Assembly (NCBI RefSeq): GCF_002910825.1
Contig: NZ_NEUB01000941.1
Location: 1 to 37,566, forward strand
DNA: 37,566 nt
Direction: 5' to 3'
DNA from: Streptomyces sp. SM1
GTDB lineage: Bacteria; Actinomycetota; Actinomycetes; Streptomycetales; Streptomycetaceae
In this document: piece after piece, positions 1 through 8,419 of the stretch
How positions within the stretch are numbered: position 1 is the first letter of the stretch
Layout of the letters: the number at the start of each line of letters is the position of its first letter
Translations under genes and position numbers: made by a program
Notes under the pieces: model-generated
The model's input: only the letters and a program-made list of their open reading frames with translations
Databases searched by the model: none
Told to the model about the DNA's origin: nothing

Positions 1-1113
1 GGCGACCGCCGTCATCGGCACCGCGACCAGCAGCAGACCGGCGCCGAGAACCGCGCCCATCACCGGGAACCCGGCCTGCGCGGACAGCACACTGCCGCTC
101 AGCGGCCCCGCCGCCGTACCGAGTGCGGAGGCCGAGCCGACCAGCGCGGCCCACCGCCCCCGGGAATCCAGCGAGGCGGCCAGTCCGATCAGGTACGACA
201 GCACCACCGGGTAGATCGTGTTCCAGGCGATCTCGCCCGCGGCGAAGCTGCCCAGTCCCGTCGCCGAGGCGCTGAGCGCGATGCAGCCGGCGATGACGAC
301 CGTGCCGCCGCCGATGGGCAGCGCGCGCCCCAGCCGTGAGCCCAGCGCGCCCGCGCCGAGGATGCCCAGCAGCCCGGCGCCCAGCGCCACCGCGAAGACG
401 ACACCCACGGTCGGCTCGGACAGGTGTGCCTGACTCACCCCGATGCGTCCGCTGACACCCCACAGCGCGTTCTGCGCCAGCGACCACAGCAGCATGGCGC
501 CGGCCAGGACGAGCCCCGAACGCCGGTGGGGCAGGCGGCCGGTGACGAACGGTTCCGGAACGGCGGGGCGGGGGCCGGCGGTCCCGGCGGGCAGCCGGGA
601 GGTCAGCGGCCACACGGCGAGCGCGGTGAGGGCGATGGCGGCGAGGGTGAGGCCGTGGCCCGGGAGGTGCGGCACCGTCAGGTACACCACGCCCGCGAGC
701 GCGGAGACGCTGAGCAGTCCGAGGGTGGAGGCCCGGTGCGGGTCCTGTTCGGCGGCGATCCGGGTCGCCGCGACCGTCGTGGCCGTACCGGAGCCGAATC
801 CGCCGATCACCGCACCGGCGACGACGGCGGGCAGGGCACTGGTCAGGGCGGCCCCGCCGTAACCGATGACGGCCAGGACGAGCCCCAGCCGGGCCAGGGC
901 CCGCGCTCCGGCCCGTTCCACCCGGGACACCAGCAGGAAACCGGCTGCGGCGGAGCTCAGCAGCAGCGCGCTGCCGACGGCTCCTGCCTGGGTGGCGGAG
1001 AGATCGAGCCCGCGTTCCAGCCGGCCGACGGTGGTCGGCAGCAGATAGGGGGCGAGGTACCCGGCCGTGAAAAGGGCGACGAGGGGCCAGGGAGTGGTGC
1101 GAGGGGCGAACAC
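1..1113 (-). CDS. MFS transporter, C-terminus outside the window
   Basis: Continuous reading frame of 371 codons on the minus strand with no stop before the window edge, so the C-terminus is missing. The translation is a chain of Ala/Leu/Val/Gly-rich hydrophobic segments with short basic loops, starting with a first membrane segment (PWPLVALFTAGYLAPYLL) and followed by at least nine more. This is the layout of a 12-TM major facilitator superfamily carrier of the inner membrane; the substrate cannot be read from the sequence. I chose the GTG at 1113 because it has a GGGAA stretch just upstream and begins right before the first membrane helix. A Crp-like palindrome lies about 130 bases upstream. 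The neighbouring sugar-acid gene remnants hint at, but do not show, a sugar or acid substrate. Confidence 0.8.
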   Translation of the reverse strand, partial: MFAPRTTPWPLVALFTAGYLAPYLLPTTVGRLERGLDLSATQAGAVGSALLLSSAAAGFLLVSRVERAGARALARLGLVLAVIGYGGAALTSALPAVVAGAVIGGFGSGTATTVAATRIAAEQDPHRASTLGLLSVSALAGVVYLTVPHLPGHGLTLAAIALTALAVWPLTSRLPAGTAGPRPAVPEPFVTGRLPHRRSGLVLAGAMLLWSLAQNALWGVSGRIGVSQAHLSEPTVGVVFAVALGAGLLGILGAGALGSRLGRALPIGGGTVVIAGCIALSASATGLGSFAAGEIAWNTIYPVVLSYLIGLAASLDSRGRWAALVGSASALGTAAGPLSGSVLSAQAGFPVMGAVLGAGLLLVAVPMTAVA

Positions 1114-1241
1114 GGGCGTTCCCGGGGCGTGCGAAAGGGACGGTGCGAGAAGCAAGGAAATGGGGGGCGACGACCGTCGACTGACAGGAGCGCGCGGGCA
1201 ATTTGTATCAAGCCGGAGGACGGCAACGGGAGGGCGTCAGA

Positions 1242-1257
1242 TGTGATCTACATCACT
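1242..1257. promoter_or_regulatory. Crp/FNR-like palindromic site
   Basis: TGTGATCTACATCACT is a near-perfect TGTGA-N6-TCACA palindrome, the classical Crp-family recognition pattern. It lies between the MFS gene, which starts 129 bases away and reads leftward, and the 3' end of the IclR remnant. A role in transcription of the MFS gene is inference. A second site of the same form is at 2269-2284. Confidence 0.45.
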
Positions 1258-1297
1258 CGTGCGTTTGGTGCCCTCAGGGGCTGGGTAGCAGCGTGCG

Positions 1298-1933
1298 CTA
1301 CCGCCAGTGAACGGCCCCGCCACCTGCGGGAACCGTGGCCTCCACCTTCGTCCGGATCTCCCGCATCACGGCGACGATCCGCTCCTCCCGCTCCGGCGTC
1401 AGCCGGGCCACCGGCACCGAGCAGCTGATGGCGTCCTGCGCGGGGGAGTCGTACCGCAGCGCGAAGCCGAAACCCACGATCCCGGGCACGCCCTCCTCGC
1501 GGTCGACGGAGTAGCCGCGCCCGCGCACCCGGGCCAGATCGGCGGCCAGTGCCTCCCGGGACGTGTGGGTGCGGGGGGTCGCCGCCTCGTACGGGCCCTC
1601 GGGCAGTTCCCCGTCCGGCCGTTCGGCCAGCAGCGCCTTGCCGAGCGCGCCCATGTGCGCCGGGAGCCGCCGCCCCACCCGGCTGATGGTCCGCAGGTAC
1701 TCGTGCGACTCGCGCGTCGCGAGGTACGCCACGTCGTACCCGTCCAGCCGGCCCAGGTGGATCGTCTCGCCCAGTGTCGTCGACGCCTCGTCGAGATACG
1801 GCCGCGCGGCCCGCACGCGCGGGTCCGAGTCGAGGTAACCGGTGCCGGTGAGCAGGGCGTGGATGCCGATGCCGTACAGCGATCCGGTGACGTCGGTGCG
1901 GACCCAGCCGCGCGCGACCAGGGTCTGCAACAG
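1298..1933 (-). pseudogene. IclR-family regulator lacking its DNA-binding N-terminus
   Basis: The translation reads LLQTLVARGWVRTD, which is the end of the winged helix of an IclR regulator, followed by an apparently complete effector-binding domain (GETIHLGRLDGYDVAYLATR, later GVPGIVGFGFALRY and PEREERIVAVMREI) and a stop at 1298. IclR proteins are about 250-260 residues; here about 45-50 N-terminal residues, including most of the helix-turn-helix, are gone. The only possible start is a TTG at 1930 inside the winged helix. Immediately upstream the sequence becomes the 3' part of a glucarate dehydratase gene read from the other strand, so a deletion fused the interiors of two divergent genes. 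The product, if made, could not bind DNA normally. IclR regulators next to sugar-acid genes usually control them. Confidence 0.8.
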
Positions 1934-2244
1934 GCACCCACCTGGGGATCAGCCTCGCCGCGATGACCCACGTGGCGGCGACCGTGCCCAACCTGCACCA
2001 CGCCTGCGACTCCCACTACCCCTGGCAGTCGGAGGACGTCCTCACCGAGCGGCTCACCTTCGAGGGCGGCGCCGTGCGGGTCTCCGACGCTCCCGGTCTC
2101 GGCGTGGAACTCGACCGCGACCGGCTGGCGTTCCTCCACCGGCGGTGGCTCGACGACGACGGCGCGCTGCGGGACCGCGACGACGCGGCGGCCATGCGCA
2201 TCGCCGACCCGGAGTGGGTCACACCGCCGGTGCCGCGCTGGTGA
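1934..2244 (+). pseudogene. Glucarate dehydratase, C-terminal fragment
   Basis: Reading forward from about 1936 gives THLGISLAAMTHVAATVPNL, then HACDSHYPWQSEDVL, then APGLGVELDRDRL and a stop at 2244. This matches the C-terminal segment of glucarate dehydratase of the enolase superfamily, which makes 5-keto-4-deoxyglucarate from D-glucarate. Only about 100 of roughly 430 residues remain and the catalytic Lys, Asp/Glu metal ligands and His are missing, so it is a dead fragment. Its left end is the deletion junction with the IclR remnant. The ATG at 1963 could start a 93-residue peptide but I see no convincing ribosome binding site. Confidence 0.75.
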
Positions 2245-2268
2245 CGACCCTCCCGGGAGACGACACGA

Positions 2269-2284
2269 AGTGACGGCCGTCACA
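2269..2284. promoter_or_regulatory. Crp-like palindrome upstream of the PfkB kinase gene
   Basis: A perfect 14-bp palindrome, GTGACGGCCGTCAC (2270-2283), sits 56 bases before the kinase start and fits GTGA-N6-TCAC. From memory it also fits the GTG-N6-GNCAC motif described for Streptomyces Crp. Its position between the dead dehydratase fragment and the kinase suggests it regulates the kinase; this is inference. Confidence 0.45.
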
Positions 2285-2339
2285 CTGTCGGTGGCGTGGT
2301 GCACACTGGCCTGAACCGCACCATGTCAGGGAGCGCACC

Positions 2340-3464
2340 GTGATGGCCGCCACCGGGAAGGCACGCACCGAGGGACCGGACCGCCCGTCCCCGCACGATC
2401 TCCTCGCCGCCCTGCGCGCACCGGGCGACCCGCCCTGGGACGTCTACCTCACCGGCACGGTCTTCCTCGACATCGTCTTCACCGGGCTCGACTCCGCACC
2501 GGTGCGCGGGACCGAGTCCTGGGCGCGCGGGATGGGGTCGAGCCCGGGCGGCGTCGCCAACATGGCCACCGCCCTGGCCCGGCTCGGCCTGCGCACCTCC
2601 CTCGCGGCGGCCTTCGGCGACGACCACTACGGCGAGTACTGCTGGGACACCCTGGAGCGCGGCGAGGGCATCGACCTCTCCCCGTCGCGCACCGTGCCCG
2701 GCTGGCACTCACCGGTCACCGTCTCCATGGCGTACGAGGGCGAGCGCACGATGGTCTCCCACGGCCACGAACCTCCCCCCGAGGAGCCGGCCCCCGACTG
2801 CCCGCCACGTGCGCGCGCCGCCGTCGCCTCCCTCACCCCCGGCCGCGGCGCGCCCTGGATCGCGCAGGCCGCGCGGAAGGGGGCGAGGATCTTCGGCGAC
2901 GTCGGCTGGGACGACAGCGGGAAGTGGGACCTGGCCCGGCTGACCGACCTGCGGCACTGCGAGGCGTTCCTGCCGAACGCGGCGGAGGCGATGCGGTACA
3001 CCGGCACGGACTGCCCGCGCGCCGCCGGGCACGCGCTGACCGAGCACGTGCCGGTGGTGGTGGTCACCCTGGGCGCGGAGGGTGCCTACGCGGTGGACCG
3101 GCGCACGGGTGAGACGGCGTCGGTGCCGGCGATCGAGGTGGAGGCGATGGACCCGACGGGGGCGGGGGACGTCTTCGTCGCGGGGTTCGTCACGGGCAGC
3201 CTGGCGGGGTGGCCACTGGCCGACCGGCTCGCCTTCGCGGGGCTCACGGCGGCACTGTCCGTCCAGGAGTTCGGCGGGTCGCTGTCGTCGCCGGGGTGGT
3301 CGGAGATCGGGGCGTGGTGGCACCGGGTGCAGTGCGCCGAGGGGCAGGACCCCTCGGCGCTGCGGCGGTACGAGTTCCTGGAGGGGCTGGTGCCGGGGGA
3401 GCCGGGGCGGCGGTGGCCGCTGCGGCGGGCGGTGCCGACGATCGGGTTCCGCCGGTCGGCCTGA
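2340..3464 (+). CDS. PfkB-family carbohydrate kinase
   Basis: A 374-residue sugar kinase of the ribokinase/PfkB fold. The N-terminal signature region reads SSPGGVANMATALARLG (about residues 61-77), and the C-terminal signature MDPTGAGDVFVAGF (about 271-284) carries the catalytic Asp of GAGD and the anion hole. Such enzymes phosphorylate a sugar or sugar acid with ATP in the cytosol; the substrate is not readable. The GTG at 2340 or the ATG at 2343 can start it, with AGGGAG 7-10 bases upstream. The C-terminal ~60 residues (WWHRVQCAEGQ, then an Arg/Pro-rich tail) extend beyond the usual ~310-residue core. It follows the glucarate dehydratase remnant in the same direction, so it may belong to a decayed sugar-acid catabolic locus. 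Confidence 0.85.
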   Translation: MMAATGKARTEGPDRPSPHDLLAALRAPGDPPWDVYLTGTVFLDIVFTGLDSAPVRGTESWARGMGSSPGGVANMATALARLGLRTSLAAAFGDDHYGEYCWDTLERGEGIDLSPSRTVPGWHSPVTVSMAYEGERTMVSHGHEPPPEEPAPDCPPRARAAVASLTPGRGAPWIAQAARKGARIFGDVGWDDSGKWDLARLTDLRHCEAFLPNAAEAMRYTGTDCPRAAGHALTEHVPVVVVTLGAEGAYAVDRRTGETASVPAIEVEAMDPTGAGDVFVAGFVTGSLAGWPLADRLAFAGLTAALSVQEFGGSLSSPGWSEIGAWWHRVQCAEGQDPSALRRYEFLEGLVPGEPGRRWPLRRAVPTIGFRRSA

Positions 3465-3517
3465 ACCGGGGCCGGGGCCGGGGCTGTGGGAGGGGCTCGG
3501 CACCCTCACCCTGATGG

Positions 3518-3575
3518 CAGGGGGCTCCCGCCCCCCGGACCCCCGCCAGGGGGCTCCCGCCCCCCGGACCCCCGG
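3518..3575. repeat. Two tandem copies of a 29-bp G/C-rich unit
   Basis: CAGGGGGCTCCCGCCCCCCG followed by GACCCC begins at 3518 and again at 3547, period 29, nearly identical. Each unit can fold into a GGGGGC/GCCCCC hairpin. It lies just beyond the kinase stop, so it may act as a terminator; it also looks like the extragenic repeats common between Streptomyces genes. Confidence 0.6.
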
Positions 3576-3595
3576 CCTGTGCCCACCCACCACCC

Positions 3596-3656
3596 GACTC
3601 GGCGGGCTGGAAAGCGGGCCTTGGAGTGGTGACTCGGCGGGCTGGAAAGCGGGCCT
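3596..3656. repeat. Second direct repeat pair in the kinase-phoH gap
   Basis: GACTCGGCGGGCTGGAAAGC followed by GGGCCT starts at 3596 and recurs at 3631, period 35. The 417-base gap between the kinase stop and phoH holds only this repeat, the preceding 29-bp repeat and a G-rich stretch; I see no gene in it. Confidence 0.55.
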
Positions 3657-3881
3657 CGTGGCGGTGGATCGGGGGTTGGGGGAGCGGGCCCCGGGGGCTG
3701 GGCAGGGGAGGTCGTGGGGTCGGTGCGCGCCGTTCTGGCCGGCTCGGTCGTGGTCGGGAGGCGAGGCCGGGTGAAAAGCCCTACGGGCTTGTCACCCCTC
3801 CGTCGTACCCTGGGGATTGCGAGGCCGCCCACCGCTGAGCGGCCATGACGAGGAGGATCCGCAGGCCTTCAGAGCCGGCCC

Positions 3882-4961
<1,080 letters not shown>

Positions 4962-4973
4962 ACCGAGCACCAG

Positions 4974-5471
4974 ATGTCGATCGACGTCAACAACGAGTCC
5001 GGAACCGAGGTCGACGAGCAGGCGATCCTCGACATCGCCCGCTACGCGCTCGCGCGGATGCGTATCCACCCGCTCTCCGAACTCTCGGTGATCGTGGTGG
5101 ACGCCGGGGCCATGGAGCAGCTGCACATCCAGTGGATGGACCTGTCCGGGCCGACGGACGTCATGTCCTTCCCGATGGACGAGCTGCGGCCCCCGTCCAA
5201 GGACGACGAGGAGCCCCCGCAGGGGCTCCTCGGCGACATCGTGCTCTGCCCCGAGGTCGCCGCCAGGCAGGGCGAGGACGCGCCGACGCGGCACACCATG
5301 GACGAGGAGCTCCAGCTGCTCACCGTCCACGGTGTGCTGCACCTGCTCGGCTACGACCACGAGGAGCCGGACGAGAAGGCCGAGATGTTCGGCCTTCAGG
5401 CGGCCATCGTGGACGGCTGGCGCGCGGAGAAGGGCCTGACCGGCCCGTCCCCGGCCCCGACCGTGTCATGA
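4974..5471 (+). CDS. ybeY: Endoribonuclease YbeY (16S rRNA maturation)
   Basis: A 165-residue single-domain metalloprotein. The zinc motif [11 protein letters not shown] gives the three His ligands H119, H123 and H129, and the family block [12 protein letters not shown] lies near residues 59-70. YbeY processes the 3' end of 16S rRNA and takes part in ribosome quality control. It starts 12 bases after phoH, and its TGA overlaps the ATG of the downstream CNNM gene (ATGA at 5468-5471), which argues for translational coupling. Length is normal for the family. Confidence 0.95.
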   Translation: MSIDVNNESGTEVDEQAILDIARYALARMRIHPLSELSVIVVDAGAMEQLHIQWMDLSGPTDVMSFPMDELRPPSKDDEEPPQGLLGDIVLCPEVAARQGEDAPTRHTMDEELQLLTVHGVLHLLGYDHEEPDEKAEMFGLQAAIVDGWRAEKGLTGPSPAPTVS

Positions 5472-6784
5472 GTCCGGCACTCGTACTCGGCGCGATCGCC
5501 CTGGTCGTCGTCGCCTGGCTGGCCGCCTCCGCGGAGGCGGGCATCGCCCGCGTCTCCAGCTTCCGTGCCGAGGAGGCCGTGCGCTCCGGCCGCCGGGGCG
5601 GCGCCAGGCTCGCGCAGATCGCCGCCGACCCCACCCGCTACCTCAACGTGGCGCTGCTCGTCCGCATCACCTGCGAGATGGCCGCCGCCTCGCTGATCAC
5701 CTACGGCTGTCTGCGGGAGTTCGACGGGACGGCCGAGGCACTGCTGATCGCCATCGCGATCATGGTCCTCGTCTCGTTCGTCGCCGTCGGGGTCTCCCCG
5801 CGCACCATCGGCCGCCAGCACCCGCTGAACACGGCCACGGCCGCCGCGTACGTCCTGGTGCCGCTCGCGCGGATCATGGGCCCGATCCCGTCACTCCTCA
5901 TCCTCATCGGCAACGCGCTCACCCCCGGCAAGGGCTTCCGGCGCGGCCCCTTCGCCTCCGAGGCGGAGCTGCGCGCGATGGTCGACCTCGCGGAGAAGGA
6001 GTCGCTGATCGAGGACGAGGAGCGCCGCATGGTGCACTCGGTCTTCGAACTCGGCGACACGCTGGTGCGCGAGGTCATGGTGCCGCGCACCGACCTGGTG
6101 GTGATCGAGCGGTACAAGACCATCCGCCAGGCCCTCACCCTCGCCCTGCGCTCCGGCTTCTCCCGGATACCGGTGACCGGCGAGAACGAGGACGACATCG
6201 TCGGGATCGTCTACCTCAAGGACCTGGCCCGCAAGACCCACATCAGCCGGGACGCCGAGAGCGAACTGGTGTCCACGGCGATGCGCCCGGCCTTCTTCGT
6301 GCCCGACACCAAGAACGCCGGTGATCTGCTGCGCGAGATGCAGAAGGAGCGCCGGCACGTCGCCGTCGCCGTCGACGAGTACGGCGGCACCGCGGGCATC
6401 GTCACCATCGAGGACATCCTCGAGGAGATCGTCGGCGAGATCACCGACGAGTACGACCGTGAGATCCCGCCGGTCGAGGAGCTGGGCGAGGACCGCTACC
6501 GGGTCACCGCCCGCCTCGACATCACCGACCTGGGCGAGCTGTACGGGCTGGAGGAGTACGACGACGAGGACGTGGAGACCGTCGGCGGACTGCTCGCCAA
6601 ACACCTGGGCAGGGTGCCGATCGCGGGCGCCTCGTCCGTGGTGGAACTCCCCGACGCCCGCGAGCTGCGGCTGACCGCGGAGGCGTCGGCCGGCCGCCGC
6701 AACAAGGTGGTCACGGTGCTGGTGGAACCGGTGGACCCGGCGGCCCCGTCCCGCGACGGCGACGAGGAGGACGGACCGGAGTGA
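5468..6784 (+). CDS. CNNM/CorC-type transporter with CBS domains
   Basis: A 438-residue membrane protein. About residues 1-165 form the CNNM (DUF21) domain: an N-terminal helix ([20 protein letters not shown]) and further segments around [17 protein letters not shown] and [14 protein letters not shown]. There follow an acidic helical linker ([20 protein letters not shown]), a CBS pair ([31 protein letters not shown], and [20 protein letters not shown]) and a C-terminal CorC_HlyC domain ([13 protein letters not shown]). Family members are implicated in Mg2+/Co2+ export or homeostasis; older annotations call them haemolysins without good reason. The start overlaps the ybeY stop, and the reading frame is open upstream only because of GC bias. 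Its stop overlaps the next gene. Confidence 0.92.
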   Translation: MSPALVLGAIALVVVAWLAASAEAGIARVSSFRAEEAVRSGRRGGARLAQIAADPTRYLNVALLVRITCEMAAASLITYGCLREFDGTAEALLIAIAIMVLVSFVAVGVSPRTIGRQHPLNTATAAAYVLVPLARIMGPIPSLLILIGNALTPGKGFRRGPFASEAELRAMVDLAEKESLIEDEERRMVHSVFELGDTLVREVMVPRTDLVVIERYKTIRQALTLALRSGFSRIPVTGENEDDIVGIVYLKDLARKTHISRDAESELVSTAMRPAFFVPDTKNAGDLLREMQKERRHVAVAVDEYGGTAGIVTIEDILEEIVGEITDEYDREIPPVEELGEDRYRVTARLDITDLGELYGLEEYDDEDVETVGGLLAKHLGRVPIAGASSVVELPDARELRLTAEASAGRRNKVVTVLVEPVDPAAPSRDGDEEDGPE

Positions 6785-7140
6785 CCCCGAAGCAGCTGCG
6801 CGCCCTGTGCCTGTCCTTCAACGCGGCGGTGGAGGACTTCCCCTTCAACCCGGAGACCTCGGTCTTCAAGGTCCGGGGCAAGATGTTCGCCCTGACGAAC
6901 CTCGACGCGGCCCCCCTCAAGGCCAACCTCAAGTGCGCCCCGGAGGACGCGATCCGCCTCCGCGCCGAACACCCGGACCTGATCGTCCCCGGCTGGCACA
7001 TGAACAAGCGCCACTGGAACACGGTGACGGCGGACGGAGCCCTCCCCGACCGCCTGGTCCGGGAGCTGGTCGAGGACTCGTACGACCTGGTCGTGGCCGG
7101 CCTGCCCCGGGCCGACCGCCGCCGCCTCGACCGTCCCTGA
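6781..7140 (+). CDS. YjbR/MmcQ-family protein
   Basis: A 119-residue protein with the hallmarks of the YjbR (CyaY-like fold) family: an early FPF motif in the VEDFPFNPETSVFKVRGKMF block, the strand LKANLKCAPEDAIRLR and the HMNKRHWNTV motif near residue 79. These small basic proteins are often called DNA-binding, but a definite role is not established. The GTG at 6781 overlaps the TGA of the CBS-domain gene (GTGA), so it is co-translated as the fourth gene of the phoH operon. Confidence 0.9.
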   Translation: MTPKQLRALCLSFNAAVEDFPFNPETSVFKVRGKMFALTNLDAAPLKANLKCAPEDAIRLRAEHPDLIVPGWHMNKRHWNTVTADGALPDRLVRELVEDSYDLVVAGLPRADRRRLDRP

Positions 7141-7172
7141 GCCGGCAGTCGGGGCCCCCTTATGCTCGGATC

Positions 7173-7526
7173 ATGACCGAACCGACCTCCCTCGACCCCG
7201 AGGACCGCAAGATCGTCACCCTGGCCCGTTCCGTGCGGGCCCGCAACGGTGTGCCCGAGGGCGCCGCCGTACGCGACGAGACCGGGCGGACGTACGCCGC
7301 CGGGACCGTGGCCCTGGACTCCCTGAAGCTGAGTGCCCTGCAGACGGCGGTGGCGATGGCGGTGGCGTCCGGCGCGACGTCGCTGGAGGCGGCGGCCGTG
7401 GTGACGGGGGAGGCGTCGGCGTCGGCGGAGGACCGCGCGGCGGTCCGGGACCTCGGCGGTCCCGGCACGCCGGTGCTGGTGGCGGGCCCGGACGGGACGG
7501 TACGGGAGACACTCACCGCGGGCTGA
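7173..7526 (+). CDS. Cytidine-deaminase-like protein without zinc ligands
   Basis: A 117-residue protein that aligns by length and pattern with short cytidine deaminases (DRKIVTLARSVRARNGVPEG, then AAVRDETGRTYAAGTVALDS, then an alpha helix). In real deaminases that helix begins with the zinc motif C/H-A-E and a PCxxC motif follows. Here the positions read LSALQTAVAMAVASG and later LGGPGTPVLVAG; there is no Cys or His in the protein at all, so a zinc-dependent deaminase reaction looks impossible. It sits 32 bases after the YjbR gene in the same direction and probably belongs to the operon. Actinobacterial genomes often place such a gene beside era, which is nearby here, so a non-catalytic role may be conserved. 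Confidence 0.85.
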   Translation: MTEPTSLDPEDRKIVTLARSVRARNGVPEGAAVRDETGRTYAAGTVALDSLKLSALQTAVAMAVASGATSLEAAAVVTGEASASAEDRAAVRDLGGPGTPVLVAGPDGTVRETLTAG

Positions 7527-7550
7527 CCCACTGGCCCCGCCACCACCCTG

Positions 7551-7563
7551 TTACCGTCGGTAA
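7551..7563. promoter_or_regulatory. Palindrome TTACC-GTC-GGTAA
   Basis: TTACCGTCGGTAA is a perfect inverted repeat (5-bp arms, 3-base spacer) in the otherwise plain 209-base gap before the secreted protein gene. It has the size and form of a TetR- or MarR-type operator half-site pair. No cognate regulator is visible nearby. Confidence 0.35.
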
Positions 7564-7735
7564 ATAGGCCAGATTTCAACCTTGTCGCATGCTGCCTCCC
7601 GCGCATCAATGGAATCGCCGGTTCCGACGAGACGTCGTCGGCCGGCGTGATGCAGCGGGTCCGGACCCCATCTGCCGATCAGTTCCCCCGACGGAGTTCC
7701 CCCATGGAACTCTCCCCACACGGAAAGGGAATCCT

Positions 7736-8215
7736 ATGAGAGGCAAGCGATTCGGAACGGGTCTGTCCCTGGCGGCAGGCGCCCTCGCGGTCTGCGGACT
7801 CGCCGTCGCCCCCGCCGTGGCGGCCGTCGCCCCCGGGGCGGCGACCGTCAACGCCGACTGCGGGACCTGGGGCGGCGGCGACGCCACCCTGACAGCCACC
7901 CAGAGCGGCACGTCCGCCACCATCACCATCAACACCTCCGCGGTCACGGCGCCCCTCGCGATCAGCCAGGACTCGCTCGTCTCCGAGCTGAAGATGGTGA
8001 AGGCCGACGGCGGCACCACCGTCTTCAAGGGCACCGGGAACCCGGCCATGGCGACCGGCGACGCCCTCGAAGTCGGCCCCCTCACCGGCACCGTCGCCCC
8101 CGGCGACAGCCTGGAGGCCTACGGCGGCGCCCTGAAGGTGACGGCCTTCGGCTTCATCACCATCACCTGCACGGCAACGGCCCCACAGGCCCCGGGCCCG
8201 TTCGTCTTCGGCTGA
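7736..8215 (+). CDS. Small secreted protein of unknown function
   Basis: A 159-residue precursor. The N-terminus is a classical Sec signal: basic MRGKRFG, a hydrophobic stretch (LSLAAGALAVCGLAVAPAV) and a likely cut near AVAAVAP (about residue 30). The mature part is Thr/Ala/Gly rich with alternating beta-like stretches (ATLTATQSGTSATITINTS) and two Cys that could form a disulfide (CGTWGGG near the mature N-terminus and ITCTATA near the end). I recognise no catalytic motif. The GGAAAGGGA ribosome binding site lies 6 bases before the ATG. A strong hairpin after the stop ends transcription. It is likely an exported or cell-surface beta-sandwich protein. Confidence 0.85.
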   Translation: MRGKRFGTGLSLAAGALAVCGLAVAPAVAAVAPGAATVNADCGTWGGGDATLTATQSGTSATITINTSAVTAPLAISQDSLVSELKMVKADGGTTVFKGTGNPAMATGDALEVGPLTGTVAPGDSLEAYGGALKVTAFGFITITCTATAPQAPGPFVFG

Positions 8216-8234
8216 TCCGCTGATCCGCTGATCC
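8211..8234. repeat. Three tandem copies of an 8-bp unit across a stop codon
   Basis: GCTGATCC is repeated three times without a break. The TGA stop of the secreted protein lies in the first copy, so the array could have grown by slippage without changing the protein. Confidence 0.6.
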
Positions 8235-8246
8235 GCGGGTGGGCGA

Positions 8247-8280
8247 CCGGGCCGGACACCCCCAGGCGTCTCCGGCCCGG
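8247..8280 (+). terminator. Terminator hairpin after the secreted protein gene
   Basis: CCGGGCCGGA (8247-8256) pairs perfectly with TCCGGCCCGG (8271-8280) across a 14-base loop. No T-run follows, as usual in Streptomyces. The next 139 bases up to the glucosidase contain no gene I can support. Confidence 0.6.
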
Positions 8281-8419
8281 GAACCCGCGGTCGCCGTCCC
8301 GGCTGGAGCGGCTCGACGAAGCCGATCAGCCGTCCGAGCATCTCCCGGAACTCGGTCGCCTGCCCGGCGGTCCCGGTAATGGCCTCTCCGTGCACGGCCG
8401 TTGACGTGAGGGGCCGTCC

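Noticed and set aside
8299..8395. Minus-strand stretch reading EAITGTAGQATEFREMLGRL, coding-like
   Set aside because: It is about 33 residues long, lies in an intergenic gap next to a terminator, has no start signal, and I cannot assign it to a family; perhaps a remnant, but unsupported.
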